The notes beneath the pieces are model-generated. The model saw only the letters and a program-made list of their open reading frames with translations. It did no database searches and was not told where the DNA came from. The translations under genes were made by a program, and so were the position numbers. DNA of 19,206 nucleotides from positions 14,095 to 33,300 of the forward strand of contig MU632108.1 of assembly GCA_026770615.1 (NCBI GenBank). Direction: 5' to 3'. Every line of letters begins with the position of its first letter. Within the stretch, counting starts at the first letter, position 1. This stretch comes from Pavlovales sp. CCMP2436 (taxonomy: Eukaryota; Haptophyta; Pavlovophyceae; Pavlovales). Of this stretch, positions 8,608 through 16,051 are shown one piece after another.

Positions 8608-9372
8608 TTATTTTGCTTTATACGTCAGTTTGGCGAATGTATTGTATATAAGCGAGTTTTGGACGTCCAAGTACATGAACTGGTGACTGTCACCATCCGG
8701 CCTAAACACGTGGTTATACAACGCTTGAAACTCGGGTTTATCTCTAGCCACGAACTCGTCTCTGATAGACTCGAGCTCCCGTAGATTACTCACGCGAAAC
8801 AAGAATAACGCAGATATCAGTTTTCTAATGGTCAACGGTATGGAGCGATAGGTCTGCGTTATGACGAACAAGCTGAATTGCAGGTGCCGCCTATTGCAGA
8901 TCAGCTTCTCGAACGATTGCCGGAGAGCATTATCTTTAAAACTGTTCATATAGTCGTCTATAATAATCAAGCTGTTTTGTTTTTTCTTTGAAGACACTTC
9001 TAGCTTGGCGATGATTCTCTCCAGTGAGTCTTTTGAAAAATCGTCGTACACTTTGCCATGATTGGCAAAGGACTATCGGCCATGCTTACAAAACTCGTGA
9101 GCGGTACAAATAGATAGACGGCATCAAACACGCCCGAATAGATACTTGGAGATGTTTGCGTCAAGAGAGCAATGCTCAAACTTGTTTTTCCAGAACGAGG
9201 GGTGCCTATGAAGCAAGCAAACATAAATTGATTTGGCAAAGGCGTAGATATGTCTCCAAGAGGGGTATCCACTGAAGCGGGGTATAGTCAGGCGTACGTC
9301 GTTTGCTTCTTCTAGAACCCTATCCGTAGAGACATATTCGACTGTGTCGTCGCTCGTTTTCTCGGTTGACAT
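8608..9372 (-). pseudogene. Decayed A32-type genome-packaging ATPase (PLV/virophage)
   Basis: ATG at 9372 (MSTEKTSDDTVEY). A frameshift near 9275 leads to the P-loop segment with Walker A GTPRSGKTS (9180-9208). A second shift near 9055 leads to YDDFSKDSLERIIAKLE, then Walker B SLIIIDDY (8950-8973) and the downstream block RRHLQFSLFVITQTYRSIP followed by IRKLISALFLFR. Total about 254 codons, the usual size for this family. Known role: FtsK/HerA-superfamily ATPases of this kind pump viral DNA into capsids in NCLDVs, virophages and PLVs. Motif order, spacing and the Arg-containing strand after the ITQT block all fit. Catalytic residues are intact, but two frameshifts make it a pseudogene. It lies 31 bases downstream of gene D on the same strand. 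This is the firmest viral call in the window. Confidence 0.85.
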
Positions 9373-9403
9373 GCTGATACTATAGACGTGTATTTTTATT
9401 AAT

Positions 9404-9934
9404 TTACAGATACCGAATCGAGGATCTGACGGGCACTTTGTATTTCGACGGGGGCGGTAGTGGTGCCGCATAAGCCTTCTCCTCGGGCTCGACCCGAGCC
9501 TCTGCTACCGATGGCGATGGTGATGCTGCAGCGAACCCGTACTTGTGTGCGAGCCTAACAGCGAGTTCGTACTCAAGTATCGCATCTGTTTGACGCTTAC
9601 TTTACATGGCAGCTGCTAAGCGGACCACCTTGGCTTCTGACAGAATTTGCACCCGCCGTTTGTTTGCAGCTAGGTAATTCATACGCTGCTTCTCAGACAC
9701 CGGGCGTTTTGCTTTTGGCTCGGGAATAGACGGCACTGGCTCTTGGACTGAGGGGATCGCGGTGACCATCGGCGTGATCGTTACAGTGGCTGCATCCTCG
9801 CTTACTTTATCAATATAGATAGTATCACTATATATTAGCGGCTCAGCATGGATCAACAGGTGTTTTTCAGTCACTGGCTTGGTCGACGTCAGGCTGAGGT
9901 CGAGCGATCGACCCAAACCTTCATCCACCAGCAC
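9404..9934 (-). pseudogene. Viral-block gene D, one in-frame stop, N-terminus from R2
   Basis: The open frame begins without an ATG (GTG at 9934). Its first part (TSTKPVTEKHLLIHAEPL) is the R2 repeat read on -. It is followed by IYIDKVSED, a Pro-rich linker and a basic segment (KRPVSEKQRMNYLAANKRR), then TAA at 9602-9604. The same frame continues for about 65 more codons (RQTDAILEYELAVRLAHKYG ... KYKVPVRSS) to TAA 9404-9406. That continuation is ordinary-looking protein, so the TAA is a nonsense change. The basic helical segment suggests nucleic-acid contact, but no family is recognised. It is immediately upstream of the ATPase, as in a viral gene cluster. Confidence 0.5.
9839..9891 (-). repeat. 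R2 repeat copy at the left edge of the minisatellite block
   Basis: Read on -, it contains ACGTCGACCAAG and CTGTTGATCCATGCTGAGCC. It shares most positions with 11110-11167. On - it is followed by CTAATATATAG. The differences between copies include many amino-acid-changing positions, so it is not clear that the repeat was dispersed as coding sequence. Confidence 0.75.
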
Positions 9935-9935
9935 T

Positions 9936-9955
9936 CACACCAAAGGGTGTGAGTG
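9936..9955. repeat. Short hairpin ACTCACACC-GGTGTGAGT
   Basis: The perfect 9-bp inverted repeat ACTCACACC ... GGTGTGAGT has a very short loop (about 4 bases) at the start of the GC-rich minisatellite block. Confidence 0.6.
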
Positions 9956-10016
9956 TGTGCGCCCTGGCCCCCACGCCCCGCCTCGGCCGCGCCTCGGCCG
10001 CCGCAGCCCTGCCGTG

Positions 10017-10710
10017 GCGGCCGCAGGGAGCAGCATCGTCTTCGTAGCCTTGGTAGCCTTGAGCGGCGTCTCCGTGTGCGGCCCGCCGCCGCGTGCAGCA
10101 GCACCCTCCGCAGCGTGCGACGCACATCGACTTGATGACCCGAGCGAGACGGGTGGTCGAGAGGTGCCAGCGAGTACCTCAAGTGGACAGCATTGCGACG
10201 CTGCGAGCGCGCACACTGCGGCGGCCGCAGGAAGCAGCATCGTCGTAGCCTTGGTAGCCTTGGTAGCCTTGAGTGGCGTCTCCGCGTGCGGCCCGCGGCC
10301 GCGCGCAGCAGCGCCCTCCGCAGCGCGCGACGCACATCCACTTGAGGACCCGAGCGAGACGGGTGGTCGAGAGGTGCCAGCGAGTACCTCAAGTGGACAG
10401 CATCGCGAAGCTGCGAGCGCGCACACTGCGGCGGCCGCAGGGAGCAGCATCGTCGTAGCCTTGGTAGCCTCGAGCGGCGTCTCCGTGTACGGCCCACCGC
10501 CGCGCGAGGCAGCGCCCAACGCAGCGCGCGACGCACATCCACTTGAGGACCCGAGCGAGACGGGTGGTCGAGAGGTGCCAGCGAGTACCTCAAGTGTACA
10601 GCATTGCGACGCTGCGAGCGCGCACAATGCGGCGGCCGCAGGGAGCAGCATCGTCGTCGTAGCCTTGGTAGCCTTGAGCGGCGTCTCCGCGTGCGACCCG
10701 CCGCCACGCG
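10017..10710. repeat. ~200-bp GC-rich minisatellite, about 3.5 copies
   Basis: The block starting GGCCGCAGG(G/A)AGCAGCATCG recurs at about 10019, 10223, 10433 and 10633 (periods 204, 210, 200). Each unit contains the strings GAGCGAGACGGGTGGTCGAG and CCAGCGAGTACCTCAAGTG. Small internal variation is in the GTAGCCTTG triplet-like run. Long open frames cross it on both strands (one on + of 311 codons), but they only mirror the repeat. The block sits between an R2 copy and the viral gene at 10925. Confidence 0.9.
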
Positions 10711-10891
10711 TGGCGAAGAGCAACATCATGGTGGCGAGCCAGGCAGCGCCCCCCTCGGGGGGCGCAGTTGCAGCTGCACGCTGCGCTACAACTGAGAATG
10801 TACCTTTTCCATGACACTACAACTGACTTGTTTGAATATGGATCAGAAGTTTTTATTCGCCAGACCAAAACCAAAAAAATAATCTTGAGTC

Positions 10892-10923
10892 ATTATTATA
10901 TTTACTGATAGGGATTATTATAT
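10892..10923 (-). repeat. Possible 12-bp remnant of an R1 3' end with 10-bp direct repeats
   Basis: ATTATTATAT occurs at 10892-10901 and 10914-10923. Between them is TTACTGATAGGG, which on - reads CCCTATCAGTAA, the last bases of R1. It lies one base before the ATG of the viral gene at 10925. AT-rich direct repeats can arise by chance, so this is tentative. Confidence 0.35.
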
Positions 10924-11086
10924 CATGGTGCTTCACCGCTTGTTTTTGTGCTCCGACCAAGCTGACCGGTACATGATAGACGTGAATTGTACTGACTCTG
11001 TTCAGTTCGATCTATCTCCGGGTATCTCGCTCGCGAGCAAGGAAAACATGCACGTCCGTCTAGAATCCGCTAGTATTCCCATAGTA

Positions 11087-11261
11087 TATATACTGATAGG
11101 GATTCATATCGGCTCAGCATGGTTCAACAGGTATTGTTCACTCACTGACTTGGTCGACGTCATACGTATATATATATCGGCTCAGCATGGTTCAACAGGT
11201 ATTGTTCACTCACTGACTTGGTCGACGTCATACGTTAGTCCTGGCAGCAGGGATGGTGGTG
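11087..11261 (-). mobile_element. Insertion of R2 dimer plus R1 3' end, flanked by 14-bp duplication
   Basis: GTATTCCCATAGTA occurs at 11073-11086 and again at 11262-11275. The material between them, read on -, is a short unique start, one R2 unit, a (TA)n link, a second R2 unit and then ATGAATCCCTATCAGTATATA, the R1 3' terminus. Perfect 14-bp duplications and a 3' end shared with R1 indicate target-primed retroposition in the - orientation. Confidence 0.85.
11110..11235 (-). repeat. Two identical 58-bp R2 units in tandem (period 68)
   Basis: Units at 11110-11167 and 11178-11235 are identical at all 58 positions, separated by 10 bp of TA repeat. Their identity suggests one recent duplication, probably part of the same insertion event. 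Confidence 0.9.
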
Positions 11262-11416
11262 GTATTCCCATAGTACAGCCCAATGTAAACTCAAACGACA
11301 AAAAGATTGCGCTGTTGTTACCGGGAGACCAGACCACCATCGTTACGGTTCCAGTCGGTAATTACACCAGCGGGAATGACCTCGCCGTGGCCATCAACTC
11401 AACCGTTGGCTTCGGA

Positions 11417-13356
11417 TCAGGAGGGGTAGGACGCCGTGACGAAAGGCGGATTTCGATCCGCCTTTCGAAGCATCGTGCAGCCATCGCCTCGGTTGCGTCC
11501 GAGAGCGACTCGTCGATATCCTCCTCCATCGCCGAGTCCTCGTCCGAGCCGGACGGCAGCTCCGAGTCCTCGTCCGAATTGGATTCGGACGAGGTGCGTG
11601 TCTGCGCGGGCTTCGCTGGTGCCCTGGAGGAAGCATTGGCTCTTGGCTTTCAAGTGGCCGTGGGGGAGGAGCGCGGGGCGACGGTCGCCTCCTGCCGTGC
11701 CGGCAAGCCGGCGCGGCGCTTGGCGGTCCGAGCCGCCACGCGCATCCCCGCCCCCGGCCGCAATGTGCCATCAGCGCAGTGCTTCTTCTTCCAGTTGTTG
11801 AGCCTCCTCCCCGAGATCCCCGCCGACGGCGATGAGCGCGCGCCCGCGCCCTTGCAGTCGGGGGACGCCGCCTTTGCAAGCAGCGGGCGATCTCGTGAAG
11901 CGTCGCGGTTGCGACCGGCCGGTCGCGCCGCGGCGCCCTGTGGGGCTCCCGCCTCGCCGAACGTGTAGGTGAGGGTAACAAGGTAGACGCATCGGTGGTC
12001 ACAGTATTGCGCCGTGACCACCTCTCCGTTGAGCGCCATCCCTCGCTTCTCCTCCACGAGCATCTCGAACTGCTCGTGGACCACAGCATGCTCCCGCGCG
12101 CGGAGGTCGACTAGACACGCACGCGCGTCGGTCGCCGTCGGCACGAAGAAGCTCGCCGTCCCAGCGAGCCCCGCCTGGGGGGCGCTCGCCTGCTGGTCAC
12201 GTTCCATGATGTCTCTGAAAGCGGCCGACGAATTCAGCCAGTGATCGCCCAGGTGGCGAGCCTACGCGGCTTCATGCCACGACCGCGTCTCTTGTCGCTG
12301 GTGGTATACGCCCTCAGCCCACACTTCGGTGCCGTCTTCATCTGCGCCACCGTGTGCCGCGCCGCCGCCACCGATGTTCTCCATACGCGCGCGCGCTATG
12401 GTGACCTTTGCGTGTCCACGCAAGGCGCACATGCCGATCTCCTGCCGCATCTTCCACAGGAGGGCGGTGCGTGCGAGCTGTTCGGAGAGAGCTTCCGTGC
12501 GCCCTCGCAGTGCGCGTGCGCCCATGCTGGCAAAGTCGGCGACCAGCGTTTCCAAGCCGACCGAAAACTCCCCAAAGGCGCCAACTGCGAGAGCAGTGAA
12601 CGGACCGCCGCCTGGGGGGCAGAAGGTCAGCGCGTGGGCCTCCACTGGGCCAGTCTGCCCTGCTGGTGTGTGGAAGAAGTCGCGGTCGGTCTTGATGAGT
12701 TCCTTGATGCGCTCGCCAGGTAGCGCGTCGGTGCGCCTGCCCACAGCGCCCTGCGGGTACTGCCCGTCGGTGTCCTTGTACCGAGTAGGGCAGAACGCGA
12801 TGGTCTTGAGTCCGAATAGCCGCGGGACTGCACGCCCACCCCAGTGGTCGTACTCGGCGTAAAAGTCGACCTTCGGCCCGGGTCGCCGGCCGACTCCGCC
12901 GTAGTAGAGGTGGTAGGCCGCTGGGTTGGCGGCGAGCACCGAGCCAAAGATGTCTCCAACCTCGCTGCGCGCGAACGCACCCACGGACCTCGCGAACTCC
13001 GCGAGGAGGGCGAGGATCGGGTCGTGCCGGAGCTTGGTGATGTGACCGCCGGTGACGCCTGCGCCCGTGGCTGCGACGAGGTTGTCTCCGAACGCGTCGA
13101 TGAGGCGGCCGAAGAGCCGCGCGCCGCGCGCGACGAGGCCGGCGCAGATGGGGCTCTGGACGCCGAAGAAGCGCACGGTGGTCTTCACCCAATCGCCGGT
13201 GTTGCAGAGCCCGTAGCCGCCCGGTAGTGCAGCGACCCAGGCGGAGCTGTTGCGATCATGGCTCCTGAAGAGGTGTACGGCGCGATCGCTGCGGTGTCGC
13301 GCGTTGATCTGCATCTTGAGCACGTCGTACCGGTGAGCCTCCAGGTCGTCCTCCAA
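11417..13356 (-). pseudogene. Decayed LINE-like protein with restriction-like endonuclease pattern
   Basis: One reading frame runs from about 13356 (no ATG, open further up to about 13395) to about 11417, broken by TAG 12262 and TGA 11650. About 645 codons. Residues from 13356: SSAWVAALPGG (37-47) like the segment after the reverse transcriptase in LINE proteins, RHD (110-112), E132, PKVDF (161-165), GLKTI (182-186), GAFGEFS (259-265), RGHAK (313-317). R-HD...E...PD/KVD...K is the layout of the restriction-like endonuclease of R2-type LINEs, although the Cys/His knuckle normally before it is degraded. The second half has a basic segment (RRLNNWKKKHC) and a long acidic Ser/Asp/Glu stretch (DEDSELPSGSDEDSAMEED). 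No reverse transcriptase is visible upstream. The domain reading is inference. Homology to R1 copy c is seen directly. Confidence 0.55.
11440..11467. repeat. Perfect 12-bp hairpin with TTCG loop
   Basis: CGAAAGGCGGAT, TTCG, ATCCGCCTTTCG. It sits close to the switch from viral gene H to the GC-rich - strand gene. Confidence 0.85.
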
Positions 13357-13379
13357 TCGTGCCCTGCCCAGCAGGACAG

Positions 13380-13849
13380 GCCACCCAGCCAGCCACTAAG
13401 GCATTACATGGGAGCCTGTCACCACTAGGCCTGCGGATGGGGGTTGCACACCTCCCCACCTGTCCGCAGGCACGACCCATAACGAGAAGGGTGGCTCACT
13501 CCGCCGGCTCCAGGGCGCAACCCCTTAGTCCGGCGGCCCGGTCTCCCGGGGCGAGAGACTGTATCTTAAGTTCGGCGTGCGTCCTCGAGGTTTAGAGCCC
13601 CTCCGCAAAATTACAACCCCGACCGACCCCCGTCCAGTCGTTGAACATGCTGCTCGGACGCCGGTTGCACCGGACGCTCAGCGAACTCCACGTATCCCAT
13701 TTCTGGGGCGGTTAACCGAGTAGCTTAGCTGCGTGTGGTCCTTTGCCCCGCGATCATTATGACCCCCCAAGTTGCTCACGCTCTTGGCGCCCGATCGGCT
13801 CGAGAGACTGCAAGGTAGGTCAAGGTGGCCGCCAATGTTTGTCTTCGAC
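13380..13849. other. GC-rich spacer with a structured hairpin, no gene seen
   Basis: I find no supported coding region. A 9-bp perfect inverted repeat, GCCTGCGGA (13429-13437) and TCCGCAGGC (13463-13471), encloses G-rich and C-rich halves that could extend the stem. Confidence 0.5.
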
Positions 13850-13859
13850 GATTATGTGG

Positions 13860-14050
13860 GGTGGCGTGGATGTGTGGATTGTGGGAGGCCTTGGAGGATC
13901 GGCATGTGGTGTACGGCGGGACGTCGTCGATGTACGGATGTGTGGATCGTGGAAGGCCTTGGAGGATCGGCATGTGGTGTACGGCAGGACGTCGTCGATG
14001 TACGGATGTGCGGATGTGCGGATGTGTGGATGTGCGGATCGTGGAAGGCC
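13860..14050. repeat. 68-bp tandem repeat with an internal GGATGTGC microsatellite
   Basis: GGAGGATCGGCATGTGGTGT recurs with a period of 68 bp (from about 13893 and 13961). A third partial unit (GGATCGTGGAAGGCC) follows an expansion of GGATGTGC/GGATGTGT. Several frames stay open through it, but they follow the repeat and are not gene evidence. Confidence 0.85.
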
Positions 14051-14140
14051 TCGGAGAACCCGCACTCAAAAATGACTCCTAAGGCGAGTTTGACTGAGTT
14101 TATCGCGCTCCGATTTGATCGCGCCACGGGAATCCCCCTC

Positions 14141-14328
14141 GCTCAAATATGACTCTTTTCAGGCTTCGGCGTGCGTGTGTGCGCGTCGGAGGTGGGGTGG
14201 CCGCGGCTATGTAGAATTATATATTTTTTGAAAAAATTGCGTCCTACACCTTTCTCTCTAGTTCAGTAGTTTATGTAAACACACGCACAGAGGGGGTAAG
14301 CCTGGAAAGAGTCATTTCTGATTGAGCG
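14141..14328. mobile_element. Candidate small inverted-repeat (MITE-like) element
   Basis: The left arm GCTCAAATATGACTCTTTTC-AGGCTT (14141-14166) matches, inverted, AAGCCTGGAAAGAGTCATTTCTGATTGAGC (14298-14327). A second patch of GTGCGTGTGT/ACACACGCAC extends the pairing inward. The core is AT-rich. A third, direct copy of the motif (CACTCAAAAATGACTCC) lies near 14063. No clear target duplication was found. Confidence 0.45.
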
Positions 14329-14329
14329 G

Positions 14330-15030
14330 GAGGATCAAATTTATTAAATGGTTCATTAAATTAGAACGCTGTAAAATAATAGAGACAAAGATAAATAATC
14401 TTAGTTCAACCCAAATGGAAGTGTTATAAATACAGTATTTTACAAACCGAATAGTTACTATTCAATCGGCGCGAGAACCGCACGCAGAGTCCGTCCTAGC
14501 CACGCACATTTCAGTGCGCCGGAGGTAGATCGCGGGTGGGTTCGTATAGTGATCTGCTTCACATCGCAGATCACCGAGCGCTTGGACTTCCTCGCAATTT
14601 GAGGGTCTCGCCCAAACCCTCCTCGCTTGGTGCGTAGGTCACTCAAGAGGCGAAGCCCGGCCGTCCAACAGGATAGGCACTGCAGAGAAGAGGAGGTAGG
14701 ACTAGAGCGTACCGTTTCCCAGGACAGTTAACCATCCGCGAAGACAGCCGACCTCCCCTTAGGCGGGCCCACGCCGCTGCGATGGCCAACGCAGGTCTCC
14801 GCATCCCCGGCCGGCGGGCCACGCCGACCGAGAGGCCGCCCGAACGACAATCAGTCTACCGGCCACCACTTCTGTGGACCAGACAGCTGGGCTCGCGGTG
14901 AAGACAACTGGGCAGGCATAGACGGGCATTAATTAAGAAAACCGGGCATTACAGAACTGAGCATCAATGTTGCCGGGAGAAAATGCGAAGAAACTGAGCC
15001 TCCAATAGCAAGGTAGCTTAAGAACGAAGG
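14330..15030. other. Intergenic region, no gene recognised
   Basis: AT-rich to about 14460, then mixed composition with many short stop-rich frames on both strands. I looked for rRNA or tRNA likeness and found none I could defend. Confidence 0.5.
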
Positions 15031-15038
15031 CAATATAT

Positions 15039-15086
15039 CAGCACAACATTCAGAACAGTCAGACGCCAGCTTGAATCCCTATCATA
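15039..15086 (+). mobile_element. Minimal R1 tail (copy d), ~48 bp
   Basis: It begins CAGCACAACATTCAGAAC at the same base as copy b (5769) and ends TTGAATCCCTATCAT. It is preceded by AATATAT and followed by a long TA/CA microsatellite, so an ATATAT target duplication is possible but not diagnostic. Confidence 0.75.
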
Positions 15087-15105
15087 TATATATATATATA
15101 TACAT

Positions 15106-15152
<47 letters not shown>
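15083..15152. repeat. (TA)n/(CA)n microsatellite grown from the R1 tail
   Basis: ATATAT runs, then ACACACAC, then TATATA, continuous with the end of R1 copy d. The tail probably seeded the repeat. Confidence 0.85.
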
Positions 15153-15155
<3 letters not shown>

Positions 15156-15296
15156 GCTAATATCGAAACCATACTAATCATGCATATACATTTAAGATCA
15201 TCATCATGAGGTACTCCAATCTGATCATATACATTAGTATTCTAGATTAGCATCTGGCGAAGTTATTACATTTTATATTCATACTCATATTCCTTT

Positions 15297-15623
15297 TGAT
15301 ATTCATGTTCATCAATTCAATATTTGGCCGCATTAAATGCTTCCTATCATCATCATCATCATCATCATTACCAAAAAAACGAAAAAAAACGAATTAGGCC
15401 GCTGACGAGTGGGGCGATGAGATGCTCGGCGAGGACTTGCTACCCATGTAGCCGGCATCGGCAGGGACGGCGGCCTGCACTAGATTTTGTGGCAATTGCT
15501 TTGCAGCTCCGGTACAGAAATAACGGGCCCGCGATGCTCGCGCCGGTACAGTACAGCCTTCGAGTCTGATCGAATCCGAGGCGGAGCCTAATAATACTGA
15601 ATTGATGAATATGAATATGTATC
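15297..15623. mobile_element. Candidate inverted-repeat element of ~327 bp
   Basis: TGATATTCATGTTCATCAATTCAATATT (15297-15324) is matched in inverted orientation by AATACTGAATTGATGAATATGAATATGTATCA (15593-15623 region), with small length and base differences. The interior holds a (CAT)n run and a GC-rich core. No coding sequence and no obvious flanking duplication. R1 copy e begins immediately to its right. Confidence 0.45.
15345..15369. repeat. (CAT)n trinucleotide microsatellite
   Basis: About eight CAT repeats. An open frame through it reads a His run, which is a by-product of the repeat. Confidence 0.9.
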
Positions 15624-15627
15624 ACAT

Positions 15628-15887
15628 CGGCCATGCGCAGCTGCTGCTCGCGCGCTTGAGCGCGCTGGCCCCGATCGCTGCCTAGCGGGGGAACACGACA
15701 AACAGCAACCAGCAGATCATCTCCCTAAACGCCCTTGCCCGGGCACACTGCCGGAGATCCATCGGCACGCGCGGTGGCGCCCAAGCCAGCGCAGCCGACT
15801 AAGGCACGCAGCAGGCAATGGGCGACGCAGCGCTCAGACCAGCACAACATTCAGAACCGTCAGACGCCAGCTTGAATCCCTATCATA
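15628..15887 (+). mobile_element. R1 copy (e), 5'-truncated inside the C-terminal coding region
   Basis: It starts at CGGCCATGCGCAGCTG and matches 6141-6400 with about six differences that I count over ~255 bp. One of these turns a CAG into TAG in the reading frame. It contains the coding end (from RGHA) through the stop GACTAA and the 3' tail to CCCTATCATA. Confidence 0.9.
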
Positions 15888-15948
15888 CGCAGCGCTCAGA
15901 CCAGCACAACATTCAGAACCGTCAGACGCCAGCTTGAATCCCTTTCAT
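15888..15948 (+). mobile_element. R1 copy (f), ~60 bp, abutting copy e
   Basis: It begins CGCAGCGCTCAGACC immediately after the tail of copy e, in the same orientation, and ends TTGAATCCCTTTCAT. Like copy e it carries the ACCGTC variant, so the two probably arose by tandem duplication or by insertion into the tail. Confidence 0.85.
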
Positions 15949-15957
15949 ATATATGTA

Positions 15958-16051
15958 CTGATAGGGATTCAAGCTGGTGTCTTACTGTTCTGAATGTTGT
16001 GCTGGTCTGAGCGCTGCGTCGCCCATTGCCTGCTGCGTGCCTTAGTCGGCT
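15958..16051 (-). mobile_element. R1 copy (g), inverted, truncated at the stop codon
   Basis: Read on -, it starts GCCGACTAAGGCACGCAG, so the truncation falls at the stop codon, and it ends TTGAATCCCTATCAGTACATATA. It lies tail-to-tail with copy f, with about 9 bases between them. Its 5' edge interrupts the decayed gene at 16051-17158. CATATAA at the 5' edge and CATATAT at the 3' edge could be a short target duplication. Confidence 0.8.

Larger units (their letters stand above)
10925..11401 (+). pseudogene. Truncated viral structural-type gene H with an in-frame 189-bp insertion
   Basis: ATG at 10925, reading MVLHRLFLCSDQADRYMIDV, then VQFDLSPGI, a strand MHVRLESASIPIV, and after the insertion QPNVNSNDKKIALLL, VTVPVGNYTSGNDLAVAINS. 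The order 'R-L-x-S-A-x-I-P ... N ... P-x-G-N-Y-T ... L-x-x-A-I-N' is a pattern I associate with structural proteins shared by NCLDVs and PLVs. The role is inferred. Bases 11087-11275 are an insertion plus one copy of a 14-bp duplication, exactly 63 codons without a stop, so the open frame survives. After about 11401 the sequence turns GC-rich and overlaps the decayed gene on the other strand, so the true 3' end is missing. Confidence 0.55.

Noticed and set aside
8291..8686. 131-codon open frame on + over genes F and the ATPase end
   Set aside because: It is the antisense of the better supported - strand ATPase and gene F.
9940..10710. CRISPR array
   Set aside because: Repeats are ~200 bp and contiguous, with no short repeat/unique spacer alternation, and the window is eukaryotic.
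9879..10814. 311-codon open frame on + as a real Ala/Ser-rich protein
   Set aside because: It is the minisatellite translated. Equally long frames exist on - over the same bases, and unit lengths near multiples of three keep them all open.
13743..14152. Overlapping open frames on both strands over the 68-bp repeat
   Set aside because: They simply follow the tandem repeat and have no recognisable protein character.
14640..15030. Possible rRNA fragment (an AAGGTAGC-like word near 15010)
   Set aside because: Only a single short word matches and no neighbouring conserved rRNA segments are visible.
15324..15569. His-run protein on +
   Set aside because: The His run is the (CAT)n microsatellite. 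The rest has no coding likeness.
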